From Candidatus Omnitrophota bacterium (GTDB lineage Bacteria; Omnitrophota; Gorgyraeia; Gygaellales; Profunditerraquicolaceae), in the NCBI GenBank assembly GCA_023818905.1, contig JAMWDE010000066.1:1-5692 (forward strand): 5,692 nt of DNA. The letters are read 5' to 3'. The notes beneath the pieces are model-generated. The model saw nothing but the letters and a program-made list of their open reading frames with translations. It searched no databases and was not told where the DNA came from. The stretch's first letter is position 1, and every line of letters begins with the position of its first letter. A program made the position numbers and the translations under genes. Below are positions 1-5,692 of this stretch, one piece after another.

Positions 1-108
1 CACAGGGTTTTCTGGTATATTTTTGAATTTCTCCCTCAATGCCCTTAATGCAGCCGTAGAAAGCACTACATCACCCAAGGAACTCAATTTAATTACTAGT
101 ATCTTAAA
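1..108 (-). other. Start of GT9 heptosyltransferase-type domain within the fused protein
   Basis: Residues 361-396 of the preceding protein carry the GT9 N-terminal signature: a beta strand KILVIKL, then SSLGDVV (369-375), then the helix LSTAALRALREKF (376-388). In family GT9 this SxGD loop opens the first Rossmann-like domain at the extreme N-terminus of a free-standing protein. Here it follows the GT4 domain (about residue 356) in the same frame, with only a few linker residues. Only about 36 residues are visible, so whether the domain is complete cannot be judged. Confidence 0.8.
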
Positions 109-1188
109 ATTGCTCAAAGCCTCCCGATATACTTCAACGGTCTTATTTACCATTATCTCTAAGGTATAATTATGAGTTAATTTTTTGTAGGCTGCCTCTG
201 CCAATCTACAGGCTAATTCCTTATCCTTGTATATCCTTACTACTGCTGCTGCCATAGCATTGATATCTGAAGGAGCTACCATTAATCCTGTCTTGCCATC
301 CTCAATAATATCCACCACCCCTCCCACCCGTGTTGCTACTACTGGTACTCCTGATGCCTGCGCCTCAATAATCACCCTGCCAAATGCCTCTTGGGTAGTG
401 GTAGCCAGCACCAAAAGGTCTAGATGAGAAAGTACTGCTGAGATATCCCTCTGAATACCTAAAAACTGGGTACAATGCCACAGGCCCAACCTTTTCACTA
501 AAACCTTTAACTCTTCCTTATAGGACATCTTAGAGATAGGCGCGTCTCCTACTATCCAAATCTTAAGATTCGCAATATGCTGTCTTGCTTTAGCCATTGC
601 CTTAACAAAATCAAGGTGCCCCTTGAGGGGCGTAATCCTACCAATTATTCCTACATTGAACTCTCCTTTCCTTTTCTTATCTGGACTTATATAATGAAAC
701 TTTTCTAAATCCACTCCGCGCGGTATAAGTCTGATACGCTCATAAGGAACACCAAAATCGTCAACCATATGTCTACCTATAGCGTTACTTAGAACAATCA
801 CCCTCTTTGCCCAACCCATAACCTGACTAAAAAAATTTTTCTTATAGTATCCGTGACAGGTGGTGATAAATACTGTCTGGGTCAAACGGCAAGCAAAGTA
901 GGCAATCCAAGCAGGAACTCTTGAACGCGCATGCACAACATCAATTTGTTCCTTTCTTATGATCTTGACTAACTTGGGTATCATCCTCAGTATAGTAAAA
1001 ATGGATTTCTTATGTACTGCAAGGCTATAGTGTATAGCACCTACACTTTCTAATTCCTTTACCAATTCTCCACCAGCTGAAACAACCACAGCCTTATGGC
1101 CAAGCATTATCAGACGTCGCGCCAAATCAACTGTGCCTGTTTCTACGCCACCCACATTTAACTCAGGTAATACCTGCAGGATATTCAT
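1..1188 (-). CDS. GT4 glycosyltransferase fused to a GT9 (heptosyltransferase-like) domain, 3' part outside window
   Basis: The frame is open for 396 codons from the ATG at 1188 to the window edge, with no stop. Residues 1-356 form a GT-B fold family 4 (group 1) glycosyltransferase. Visible motifs are the N-terminal glycine loop PELNVGGVE (8-16), HARSRVPAW (86-94), HGYYKKN (112-118), IPRGVDLEKF (155-164), the second-domain opening GIIGRITPLKGH (180-191), and the E-x7-E donor-site pair E267/E275 followed by AQASGVPVVAT. The GT4 domain looks complete. Immediately after it, residues 361-396 read FKILVIKLSSLGDVVLSTAA and onward, the typical N-terminus of GT9 heptosyltransferases (compare WaaC/WaaF). 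The protein would transfer sugars from nucleotide donors to a lipid-linked or core acceptor at the cytoplasmic membrane face; donor and acceptor cannot be read from sequence. The start lies 4 bases after the previous stop and only a weak AGAG lies 12 bases upstream, so translation may be coupled. The GT9 half could be truncated beyond the window. Confidence 0.9.
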   Translation of the reverse strand, partial: MNILQVLPELNVGGVETGTVDLARRLIMLGHKAVVVSAGGELVKELESVGAIHYSLAVHKKSIFTILRMIPKLVKIIRKEQIDVVHARSRVPAWIAYFACRLTQTVFITTCHGYYKKNFFSQVMGWAKRVIVLSNAIGRHMVDDFGVPYERIRLIPRGVDLEKFHYISPDKKRKGEFNVGIIGRITPLKGHLDFVKAMAKARQHIANLKIWIVGDAPISKMSYKEELKVLVKRLGLWHCTQFLGIQRDISAVLSHLDLLVLATTTQEAFGRVIIEAQASGVPVVATRVGGVVDIIEDGKTGLMVAPSDINAMAAAVVRIYKDKELACRLAEAAYKKLTHNYTLEIMVNKTVEVYREALSNFKILVIKLSSLGDVVLSTAALRALREKFKNIPENPV

Positions 1189-1192
1189 ACTA

Positions 1193-3139
1193 TTATATCA
1201 TCTCTATTATGGCTTCCTTGACTTTCTGTCTATCATCTAATGCGCGAACCGGAGGGTTCTGTTGCCACAGACGTTGAATCAATTCAGATATCTGCGGTAT
1301 AGCAGCCAGATAGATATAGCCTCTCTTGGCCATATAATCTAAAAAAAGCCGGTGTCTTCTTTTAACCTTAGAGTCGAAGACAATCACATAGCGGTTACTA
1401 CTGACTGCCTCTGAAATCATAGAGACACTCTCAGGAGAAACTACCAAAAATCTACTTAGACCTAATATGCCACCTATGGCAAAGTTAGGATTGTACTCAT
1501 TAGCAATGATAAGTAATTTGCAGCGGGGATAATCTTTAAATTCCTCTTTTACTACTTGCTCAATATCAGAAGAACTGCGGCGAGAGGTGGTAACCAGAAC
1601 ATCCAAATCCAAACTCTCACATACCTGTTTTATTTGACGTATCAACAGAGATAATCTCTCTAGATCCAAACCACCCCCTCTACTTACACCACCTATGAGT
1701 AACCCTAAGTATCTACCGTGGGGTCTGAGTCTTGATTTTGAATCACAGATTAAAGCCTCTGTTTTCTCATTTAGATAATCCTGATCTATCAGATTCAATG
1801 CTGCCTCTATCCTGACTACATTTTTCCTCTTAGGCGGTCGGTCATGCTGAGAGATAATCACTAGATTAAATCTCTTTATGCTCAAGATAGATGGCCGCAT
1901 CACTACAATAGACTTAGATAGATTCTCGTTAGAGATAACATAATTTATAGCTGACAAGGAAGAACCACAGGAGATTACAAAATCAGGGCTCTGTCTTATA
2001 AGTGAATTGTAGGTATCTTCTGTTAAAAATGTCTTAAGACACCAGATGCATCCTTGACATCTGTATTTTCCTGCAAACAATGCTGAGGCCATCAAGGCCC
2101 TTTCAGATAATCTATTTTTAAATCTGACCTCTTGTGTAAAAACAGAAACACTCATACCTCCGGCCTGGAGGCAATCTTTAAGTATCTTTGCCACGGATTC
2201 TGCTTGCCTAAGATGTCCTGGTTTTCTGTCGCTAAGTATAAGGATACTTTTCTCTGGAGCATATTTCCATATCTTATAAGACCAGAGATACTGTTCAGGA
2301 TACTGTCTTATGTATCTCTCAAATATATAAGTTAGTTCTTGGAGGTTATCCCTGATATCCTGCTGGAGGTTGTCAGTCCTTTTCAGATTGAAGACCGGAC
2401 CAATGATAACTTTGATACAATGACTTTTGGTTCTAGTGTAGAAACCAGGCAAAATTGTAGCTCCATATCTTAAAGCCAATCTTACTGGTCCTGAGGATAG
2501 GGGAGTAAGTCTACCAAAAAATCTCACCAATATACCCTGCCTACCTCCTTGGTCAACAGTCATACCTACTGCCTCATTGTTTTTAAGACAATGGATTAAC
2601 TGTCGCAGCTGGTTTTTCCTGCTAATTATCTTACATCCTCTCCTGAGCCGATATTGATTAAGTAAATTATCCAGAAGTGGATGTCTCTGGTCGCGAACAA
2701 ACAGATTAAAGGTAAAACCAAGATTTGAGCTTACCACATTGGAAAGCTCCCAACTGCCAGCATGCACACCCAAAAATATCACCCCTCTCTTTTTTTTAAA
2801 GGCCTCCTTTATATTCTCCATACCCTCTATGGTAACATATCTGGCAATATAATCCTTATCGATCTTGGGTATAAGTAGTACCTCAATCAAGCTCTGTCCA
2901 AAATTATGATAGAATCTTTTGGTAATTATATTTATTTCTCCGGGAGATAGTTCATCTGCAAAAGCCAGCTTTATATTAGAGTAAACCCTGGCCTTGCGTT
3001 TAAGGTCAAAGTAATAGAGAAAGTCACCTAACCTTCTACCCGCAAAAAGGGCTAAATCTACAGGAATAGCCCTGAAGAGTGGCCCGGTTAATCTAAAGAT
3101 TATATATCCGATGTAATCTATTATAGAGTCCTTCTTCAT
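1193..3139 (-). CDS. Lipid A acyltransferase (LpxL/HtrB family) fused to ELM1-type putative glycosyltransferase
   Basis: This 648-residue protein has two domains. Residues 1 to about 295 are an LpxL/HtrB-type acyltransferase: a hydrophobic N-terminus, NIKLAF (55-60), the catalytic HX4E motif in GVHAGSWE (H126, E131), VDQGG (195-199), FFGR (207-210) and the terminal QYLWSYKIWKY (283-293). The family transfers an acyl chain from acyl-ACP to a lipid A precursor at the inner membrane; LpxL itself is about 300 residues, so this half is full length. Residues from about 298 to 640 match the ELM1 (mitochondrial fission ELM1/GtrOC1) family, with ILSDRKPGHLRQ (301-312), LIGGVSRGG (481-489), VTTSRRSS (516-523) and VVSPESVSMISEAVSS (566-581), the last resembling a GT-B donor site. 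A CxxCxxC cluster sits at 361-367. The start at 3139 is the only reasonable one: no ATG, GTG or TTG lies nearby in frame. It overlaps the end of lpxK by 47 bases. The acyl donor, acceptor and sugar are unknown. Confidence 0.9.
   Translation of the reverse strand: MKKDSIIDYIGYIIFRLTGPLFRAIPVDLALFAGRRLGDFLYYFDLKRKARVYSNIKLAFADELSPGEINIITKRFYHNFGQSLIEVLLIPKIDKDYIARYVTIEGMENIKEAFKKKRGVIFLGVHAGSWELSNVVSSNLGFTFNLFVRDQRHPLLDNLLNQYRLRRGCKIISRKNQLRQLIHCLKNNEAVGMTVDQGGRQGILVRFFGRLTPLSSGPVRLALRYGATILPGFYTRTKSHCIKVIIGPVFNLKRTDNLQQDIRDNLQELTYIFERYIRQYPEQYLWSYKIWKYAPEKSILILSDRKPGHLRQAESVAKILKDCLQAGGMSVSVFTQEVRFKNRLSERALMASALFAGKYRCQGCIWCLKTFLTEDTYNSLIRQSPDFVISCGSSLSAINYVISNENLSKSIVVMRPSILSIKRFNLVIISQHDRPPKRKNVVRIEAALNLIDQDYLNEKTEALICDSKSRLRPHGRYLGLLIGGVSRGGGLDLERLSLLIRQIKQVCESLDLDVLVTTSRRSSSDIEQVVKEEFKDYPRCKLLIIANEYNPNFAIGGILGLSRFLVVSPESVSMISEAVSSNRYVIVFDSKVKRRHRLFLDYMAKRGYIYLAAIPQISELIQRLWQQNPPVRALDDRQKVKEAIIEMI
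3093..3139 (-). other. 47-base overlap of lpxK 3' end and the acyltransferase fusion 5' end
   Basis: The last 15 codons and the stop of lpxK are read in one frame (ending RLHRIYNL) and the first 15 codons of the fusion protein in another (MKKDSIIDYIGYIIF). Both ends look genuine: no nearby alternative start exists for the downstream gene and its N-terminal segment is needed for the acyltransferase domain. The overlap ties the two lipid A enzymes to one transcript. Confidence 0.85.
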
Positions 3140-4172
3140 TTCTGCTTATCTTTAATTCTACCTGCAGGGCAAAAAGAAAGAATTGCCCAGATGGTAAAGA
3201 TAGACAAGAAACCCTCGTCATATCCTTCTCGGTAGTAACAATAATATCTATATTCCTTTGCTTTGATAGCTGAATTATGTTTTCTAAATCCTGTTTAGAA
3301 TAACTGTGATGGTCAGGAAATCTAAAAGATAGACCGATATCTATATCCAAATTTCTAATGAGTGCTTCAAAAGACTCAGGATGGGCAATTCCAGAGAATA
3401 AAGTTATGGTTTTACCCTTTAGTGTATCAATGCCATACAACCTATCCGGATTACCCAATTGCCAAAATCCTTTAGGCTGATAATCTGCTTCTACAATAAT
3501 TGCAAGGGGATTAATCTTTTCTAAGGTCTGTCTGATACCTTCGAGGCTAACAGTAAGATTAACCTTGTTTAAAAAAAACACATCTGCCCGCCTCAGAGAA
3601 GAAAGTGGTTCACGCAGGATCCCACGAGGTATAACTCTACGATTACCAAAAGGCTGAGTGGCATCTATAGTAACAATCTCTAAATCCTTTTTGATCCTCC
3701 ACTGTTGAAATCCATCATCTAAGATTACTGTATCTACAGCATAATTACGGATTGCAAAAGAGATAGCCCGTATTCTGTTTTTATCTACAATCACTGGAAC
3801 ATCTTTAAGTTTAACCTTTAACATATAGGGTTCGTCTCCCATTGTCTCATAACTGACAGGTGGATAATCAATGCCAGAAGAACCCCTCTTATAGCCCCTA
3901 CTCAAAATAGCAATCCTATGTCCTTTTTGGCGTAAGTATTTAGCAAGAAACTCTACTAATATGGTTTTACCTGTCCCTCCTAAGGTGATATTACCTACAC
4001 TGATCACCTTACAGTTAAACCTACGAGAACCAAGATTAGAGCTGAATATTAAAACTCGCACTGTCAAACCATAAAAGACCGATAATATAAATAGAATGAA
4101 TTTAACTAAACTGACATAAAATCCATTTCTTTTATCTGTGGCTATGTCGTAAAGATAATGTTTAAAGGACAT
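3093..4172 (-). CDS. lpxK: Tetraacyldisaccharide 4'-kinase LpxK
   Basis: LpxK phosphorylates the 4' position of the tetraacyl disaccharide 1-phosphate to give lipid IVA, the sixth step of the Raetz lipid A pathway, at the cytoplasmic face of the inner membrane. The 359-residue length is typical. Motifs in order: a hydrophobic N-terminal helix (about 20-44) that would anchor it to the membrane, the Walker A loop SVGNITLGGTGKT (58-70), LSRGYKRG (90-97), GDEP (112-115), the Walker B-like VILDDGFQQ (149-157), RGILREPLSSLRRAD (183-197), FPDHHSY (285-291) with the conserved Asp-His pair, and TTEKD (313-317). All key catalytic segments are present, so the enzyme is probably active. The start at 4172 lies 2 bases after the truB stop with an AGG about 7 bases upstream. 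The last 15 codons overlap the acyltransferase fusion in another frame. Its presence shows that the organism makes lipid A. Confidence 0.97.
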   Translation of the reverse strand: MSFKHYLYDIATDKRNGFYVSLVKFILFILSVFYGLTVRVLIFSSNLGSRRFNCKVISVGNITLGGTGKTILVEFLAKYLRQKGHRIAILSRGYKRGSSGIDYPPVSYETMGDEPYMLKVKLKDVPVIVDKNRIRAISFAIRNYAVDTVILDDGFQQWRIKKDLEIVTIDATQPFGNRRVIPRGILREPLSSLRRADVFFLNKVNLTVSLEGIRQTLEKINPLAIIVEADYQPKGFWQLGNPDRLYGIDTLKGKTITLFSGIAHPESFEALIRNLDIDIGLSFRFPDHHSYSKQDLENIIQLSKQRNIDIIVTTEKDMTRVSCLSLPSGQFFLFALQVELKISRNEEGLYNRLHRIYNL

Positions 4173-4174
4173 AT

Positions 4175-4846
4175 CTAGCCTATAAGGAGATCTCTTATAA
4201 GTCTGGTTTCGTCTATCTGGGAAAGGAAAATTGCCTGTTCAATGCTGTACGGACCAACGCTGTGTCTCTGAATCTCTGAAATGTATCCTACGCTGCCTAA
4301 ATCCCGCGCAATATCCTCCCCTAACTGTCTGACATAAGTGCCTGTAGAACAGTTAAGATAGAATTTTATATTTGGTGGATCAAATTCTAAAAGGCGTAGT
4401 TGCTTGATGGTAACCTTGCGGGGAGAACGTTCGATCTCAATACCTCTGCGTGCTAACTCATAGAGTCTTTCGCCCTTATGTCTGATTGCAGAAACCATAG
4501 GTGGAATCTGAATAATCTGGCCTGTATAGGAAGAAAAGATATCTTTTATCTTCTCCTCAGAGATATCACCGATATCCTGCCTACAGATAATTTCACCCTG
4601 GCTATCTCCTGTGTTGGTCTTTATGCCTAAGGTAAGACAGGCAACGTATTCTTTATCAAATTTAAGGAAATGTTTAAACAATTTAGTGTATCTGCCAACC
4701 AACACAATCAATACGCCGGTAGCCATAGGGTCTAATGTGCCAGCATGACCAACTTGCTTTATCTTTAATCTCTTGCGCACAAAGTCTACCACATCATGCG
4801 AAGTCATACCTGAGGGTTTATTAATAATTAGAATCCCTTCCTTCAT
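4175..4846 (-). CDS. truB: tRNA pseudouridine-55 synthase TruB, short form
   Basis: TruB isomerises uridine 55 to pseudouridine in the T loop of most tRNAs, in the cytoplasm. Motif I is GILIINKPSGMTSHDVV (4-20). Motif II is GHAGTLDPMATGVLIV (33-48), holding the catalytic aspartate D39. KEYVA (65-69) contains the conserved active-site Tyr, followed by QIPPMVSAIRHKGERLYELAR (113-133) and STGTYVRQLGEDIARDLG (167-184). At 223 residues it stops soon after the catalytic core and lacks the C-terminal PUA-like domain of the 314-residue E. coli enzyme; short forms are known, so this is not evidence of damage. An in-frame TAA directly before the ATG fixes the start. TruB usually sits near rbfA, infB, ribF or rpsO; here it sits directly before lpxK, only 2 bases away. 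Confidence 0.97.
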   Translation of the reverse strand: MKEGILIINKPSGMTSHDVVDFVRKRLKIKQVGHAGTLDPMATGVLIVLVGRYTKLFKHFLKFDKEYVACLTLGIKTNTGDSQGEIICRQDIGDISEEKIKDIFSSYTGQIIQIPPMVSAIRHKGERLYELARRGIEIERSPRKVTIKQLRLLEFDPPNIKFYLNCSTGTYVRQLGEDIARDLGSVGYISEIQRHSVGPYSIEQAIFLSQIDETRLIRDLLIG

Positions 4847-4859
4847 TTAAGATTTAATA

Positions 4860-4865
4860 CTCCTA
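4860..4865 (-). promoter_or_regulatory. Shine-Dalgarno of truB, overlapping the cupin stop
   Basis: The minus strand reads TAGGAG: TAG (4863-4865) ends the cupin gene and AGGAG (4860-4864) is the only ribosome binding-like site before truB. The spacer to the ATG at 4846 is 13 bases, longer than the usual 5-9, so initiation may be modest or aided by coupling. Confidence 0.6.
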
Positions 4866-5132
4866 TTTAAAATTATAGTGTTTTCTTACCGGATCTTTAA
4901 TATCCCAAACGCAAGATAACCCTTTAGGAAAAGTAACAAAGTCTCCTTTACCAAATTCTATCTTTTTACCATCCTTTGTCTCTAAGATAACTTTTCCTTC
5001 CAAAAAATAACATTGCTCTATCTGGTCATAGTACCAATTAAAACGACTCACTTCCTTTTCCCAGATAGGCCAAGAAAATACTCCTCTTTTTTTAAGCTCT
5101 TGCTGACTGAGCTTCTCAATCTTTACCTCCAC
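4863..5132 (-). CDS. Small cupin-domain protein (Cupin_3/DUF861-like)
   Basis: This 89-residue protein is essentially one single-strand beta-barrel cupin. It starts with GTG at 5132, chosen because a perfect AGGAGG lies 6 bases upstream. Residues 21-38 (WPIWEKEVSRFNWYYDQ) lead into EQCYFLEGKVILETKDG (39-55), the region of cupin motif 1. FGKGDFVTFPKGLSCVWDI (60-78) gives motif 2, with the G-D-x-V-x-F-P-x-G signature. It ends in PVRKHYNF, typical of the (S)-ureidoglycine aminohydrolase/EutQ-like cupin group. Most such small cupins have no known reaction. The usual paired metal-binding histidines of motif 1 are not evident (Glu39 and Cys41 lie there instead) and Cys74 replaces the motif 2 His, so metal binding is uncertain. 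It lies between yjbQ and truB and its stop codon forms part of the truB ribosome binding site. I cannot assign a substrate. Confidence 0.88.
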   Translation of the reverse strand: MEVKIEKLSQQELKKRGVFSWPIWEKEVSRFNWYYDQIEQCYFLEGKVILETKDGKKIEFGKGDFVTFPKGLSCVWDIKDPVRKHYNFK

Positions 5133-5138
5133 AATCTC

Positions 5139-5145
5139 CCTCCTA
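5139..5145 (-). promoter_or_regulatory. Shine-Dalgarno of the cupin gene, overlapping the yjbQ stop
   Basis: The minus strand reads TAGGAGG: TAG (5143-5145) stops yjbQ and AGGAGG (5139-5144) is a consensus ribosome binding site, 6 bases before the GTG at 5132. This decides the non-ATG start of the cupin and suggests the two genes are translationally coupled. Confidence 0.85.
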
Positions 5146-5562
5146 CTCTCCTATTATCTGCACTACTATCTGACGGTTTCTAGGCCGATTATCAAACTCT
5201 GCCAGAACCACCTGCTGCCATGTGCCTAAAATAAGCCTGCCGTCCTCAAAAGGTATAGTTAAAGAAGGACCTTGCAGAGCAGCTCTGAGATGGCTAAAAC
5301 CATTGGCATCCTGCCAGGTATCATCATGATGGTAATGCCTCTGAGAGGGGATTAGCTTTTCGTAAATTCCTTGCAGGTCTTTTATTAAACCCCGCTCATA
5401 TTCAAAGGTAGTGATGGCAGCAGTGGACCCTACTACAAAAACAGTCAAATTGCCTTTTTTAAGTCGAGTAGAGGCAAGCAGCCTTGAAAGACAAGAAGTG
5501 ATATCTATAAGGTCAGGATTACCTTGGGTACTTATCCTTATCCTTTCATTTATAATCTTCAT
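5143..5562 (-). CDS. yjbQ: YjbQ/UPF0047 family protein (secondary thiamine-phosphate synthase family)
   Basis: The 139-residue length matches the single-domain YjbQ family (PF01894). Recognisable blocks are FVVGSTAAITTFEYERGL (42-59), HYHHDDTWQDANGFSHLRA (76-94), the LQGPSLTIPFEDGRL segment (96-110), and LGTWQQVVLAEFDNRPRNRQ (112-131). The conserved histidines (H76, H78, H79, H91), Asp80/Asp81 and the C-terminal GTWQ-ExD segment form the family's putative active-site or metal-binding surface. E. coli YjbQ shows weak thiamine-phosphate synthase activity, the source of the database name, but the physiological role is not established. As the first gene after the promoter it leads the operon; no thiamine gene is nearby, so thiamine synthesis is not supported by context. 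The ATG at 5562 has AGG about 7 bases upstream and the protein begins as family members usually do. Confidence 0.95.
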   Translation of the reverse strand: MKIINERIRISTQGNPDLIDITSCLSRLLASTRLKKGNLTVFVVGSTAAITTFEYERGLIKDLQGIYEKLIPSQRHYHHDDTWQDANGFSHLRAALQGPSLTIPFEDGRLILGTWQQVVLAEFDNRPRNRQIVVQIIGE

Positions 5563-5620
5563 CAGTAACCTATTTATACTGTTAGATATATGTTTCTAAA
5601 ATATTATCTTCAAAAAAATT

Positions 5621-5649
5621 ATTATAATATAGAATTATTTTAAATACAA
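5621..5649 (-). promoter_or_regulatory. Predicted sigma70-type promoter of the operon
   Basis: Reading the minus strand, a perfect TATAAT (-10 box, 5621-5626) is preceded by a 17-base spacer and TTGTAT (5644-5649), which matches the -35 consensus only at TTG. The spacing is ideal. Transcription would start near 5614, giving an untranslated leader of about 50 bases before the yjbQ ATG at 5562. The region is very AT-rich, so chance matches to the -10 box are common; the position directly before the first gene of the run is what supports it. Confidence 0.55.
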
Positions 5650-5670
5650 GAAATTCTACGCGTGTTGTGT

Positions 5671-5680
5671 TGTTGCAACA
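5671..5680. repeat. 10-base perfect palindrome upstream of the promoter
   Basis: TGTTGCAACA is identical on both strands. It lies about 55-65 bases upstream of the inferred transcription start and is preceded on the plus strand by a run of TGTTG-like units (GTGTTGTGTTG). It could be a binding site for a dimeric regulator, either of this operon or of a divergent gene to the right; it could also be chance. Confidence 0.35.
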
Positions 5681-5692
5681 TAAAAATGTCAT

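Larger units (their letters stand above)
5563..5692. other. Non-coding leader and upstream region
   Basis: This 130-base stretch holds the leader of yjbQ, the predicted promoter and the palindrome. No convincing gene is seen in it on either strand. An ATG on the plus strand at 5686 sits at the window edge with no ribosome binding site before it, so a divergent gene cannot be claimed. Confidence 0.6.

Noticed and set aside
227..427. Plus-strand open frame of 66 codons
   Set aside because: It lies wholly opposite the GT4 domain, has low-complexity Thr/Ala/Ser-rich content typical of an antisense shadow, and shows no family motif.
2132..2335. Plus-strand open frame of 67 codons
   Set aside because: It is antisense to the acyltransferase-ELM1 fusion, whose protein motifs are clear across this stretch; no ribosome binding site or recognisable domain.
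3093..3139. Possible frameshift or mis-called start at the lpxK/acyltransferase overlap
   Set aside because: Both proteins look complete at their ends and are in different frames with normal family motifs, so a true overlap is the simpler reading.
5411..5599. Plus-strand open frame of 62 codons with a hydrophobic C-terminus
   Set aside because: Most of it is antisense to yjbQ and the hydrophobic tail comes from AT-rich leader sequence; it reads through the predicted promoter side of the operon with no supporting signal.
5582..5599. Small inverted repeat TTAGA/TCTAA with an 8-base loop in the yjbQ leader
   Set aside because: A 5-base AT-rich stem is too weak to be a terminator or riboswitch and is expected by chance in this AT-rich region.
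5686..5692. Possible start of a divergent plus-strand gene (ATG at 5686)
   Set aside because: Only two codons are in the window and there is no Shine-Dalgarno sequence before it.

Overview
This window looks like the head of one minus-strand operon from a Gram-negative (diderm, lipid A-making) bacterium. All six coding regions point the same way, from right to left. They are separated by 2-19 bases or overlap, and together they fill almost everything from position 5562 down to position 1. Base composition is AT-leaning by eye, with roughly 40% G+C in genes. The lipid A genes and two unusual multidomain sugar/acyl-transfer proteins suggest an uncultured diderm lineage. Omnitrophota (PVC group) is my best guess, from the general look of the LpxK and the fusions, but this is inference and no marker gene settles it.

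Layout in transcription order: (1) 5563-5692 is a non-coding leader and promoter region, with a perfect TATAAT -10 box, a 17-base spacer, a weak -35 box and a 10-base perfect palindrome further upstream. (2) 5143-5562 encodes a YjbQ/UPF0047 protein. (3) 4863-5132 encodes a small cupin that starts with GTG. (4) 4175-4846 encodes TruB tRNA pseudouridine-55 synthase in a short form. (5) 3093-4172 encodes LpxK, the lipid A 4'-kinase. (6) 1193-3139 encodes a two-domain protein, an LpxL/HtrB-type acyltransferase fused to an ELM1-type putative glycosyltransferase. (7) 1-1188 encodes a GT4 glycosyltransferase that continues without a stop into the start of a GT9 (heptosyltransferase-type) domain and leaves the window.

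The last three genes make a coherent envelope set. LpxK phosphorylates the lipid A disaccharide, the acyltransferase half of the fusion would add a secondary acyl chain, and the ELM1, GT4 and GT9 domains would extend the core or other surface sugars. The first three genes are housekeeping or poorly understood proteins. Their link to the lipid A genes is positional, but tight: two stop codons double as part of the next gene's Shine-Dalgarno sequence, and lpxK overlaps the fusion gene by 47 bases.

The most notable content is the pair of adjacent domain fusions (acyltransferase-ELM1 and GT4-GT9). They suggest a lipid A/core assembly line in which enzymes normally encoded separately are joined. 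The ELM1 half also carries a CxxCxxC cysteine cluster. No mobile elements, CRISPR arrays, RNA genes or terminators were seen.
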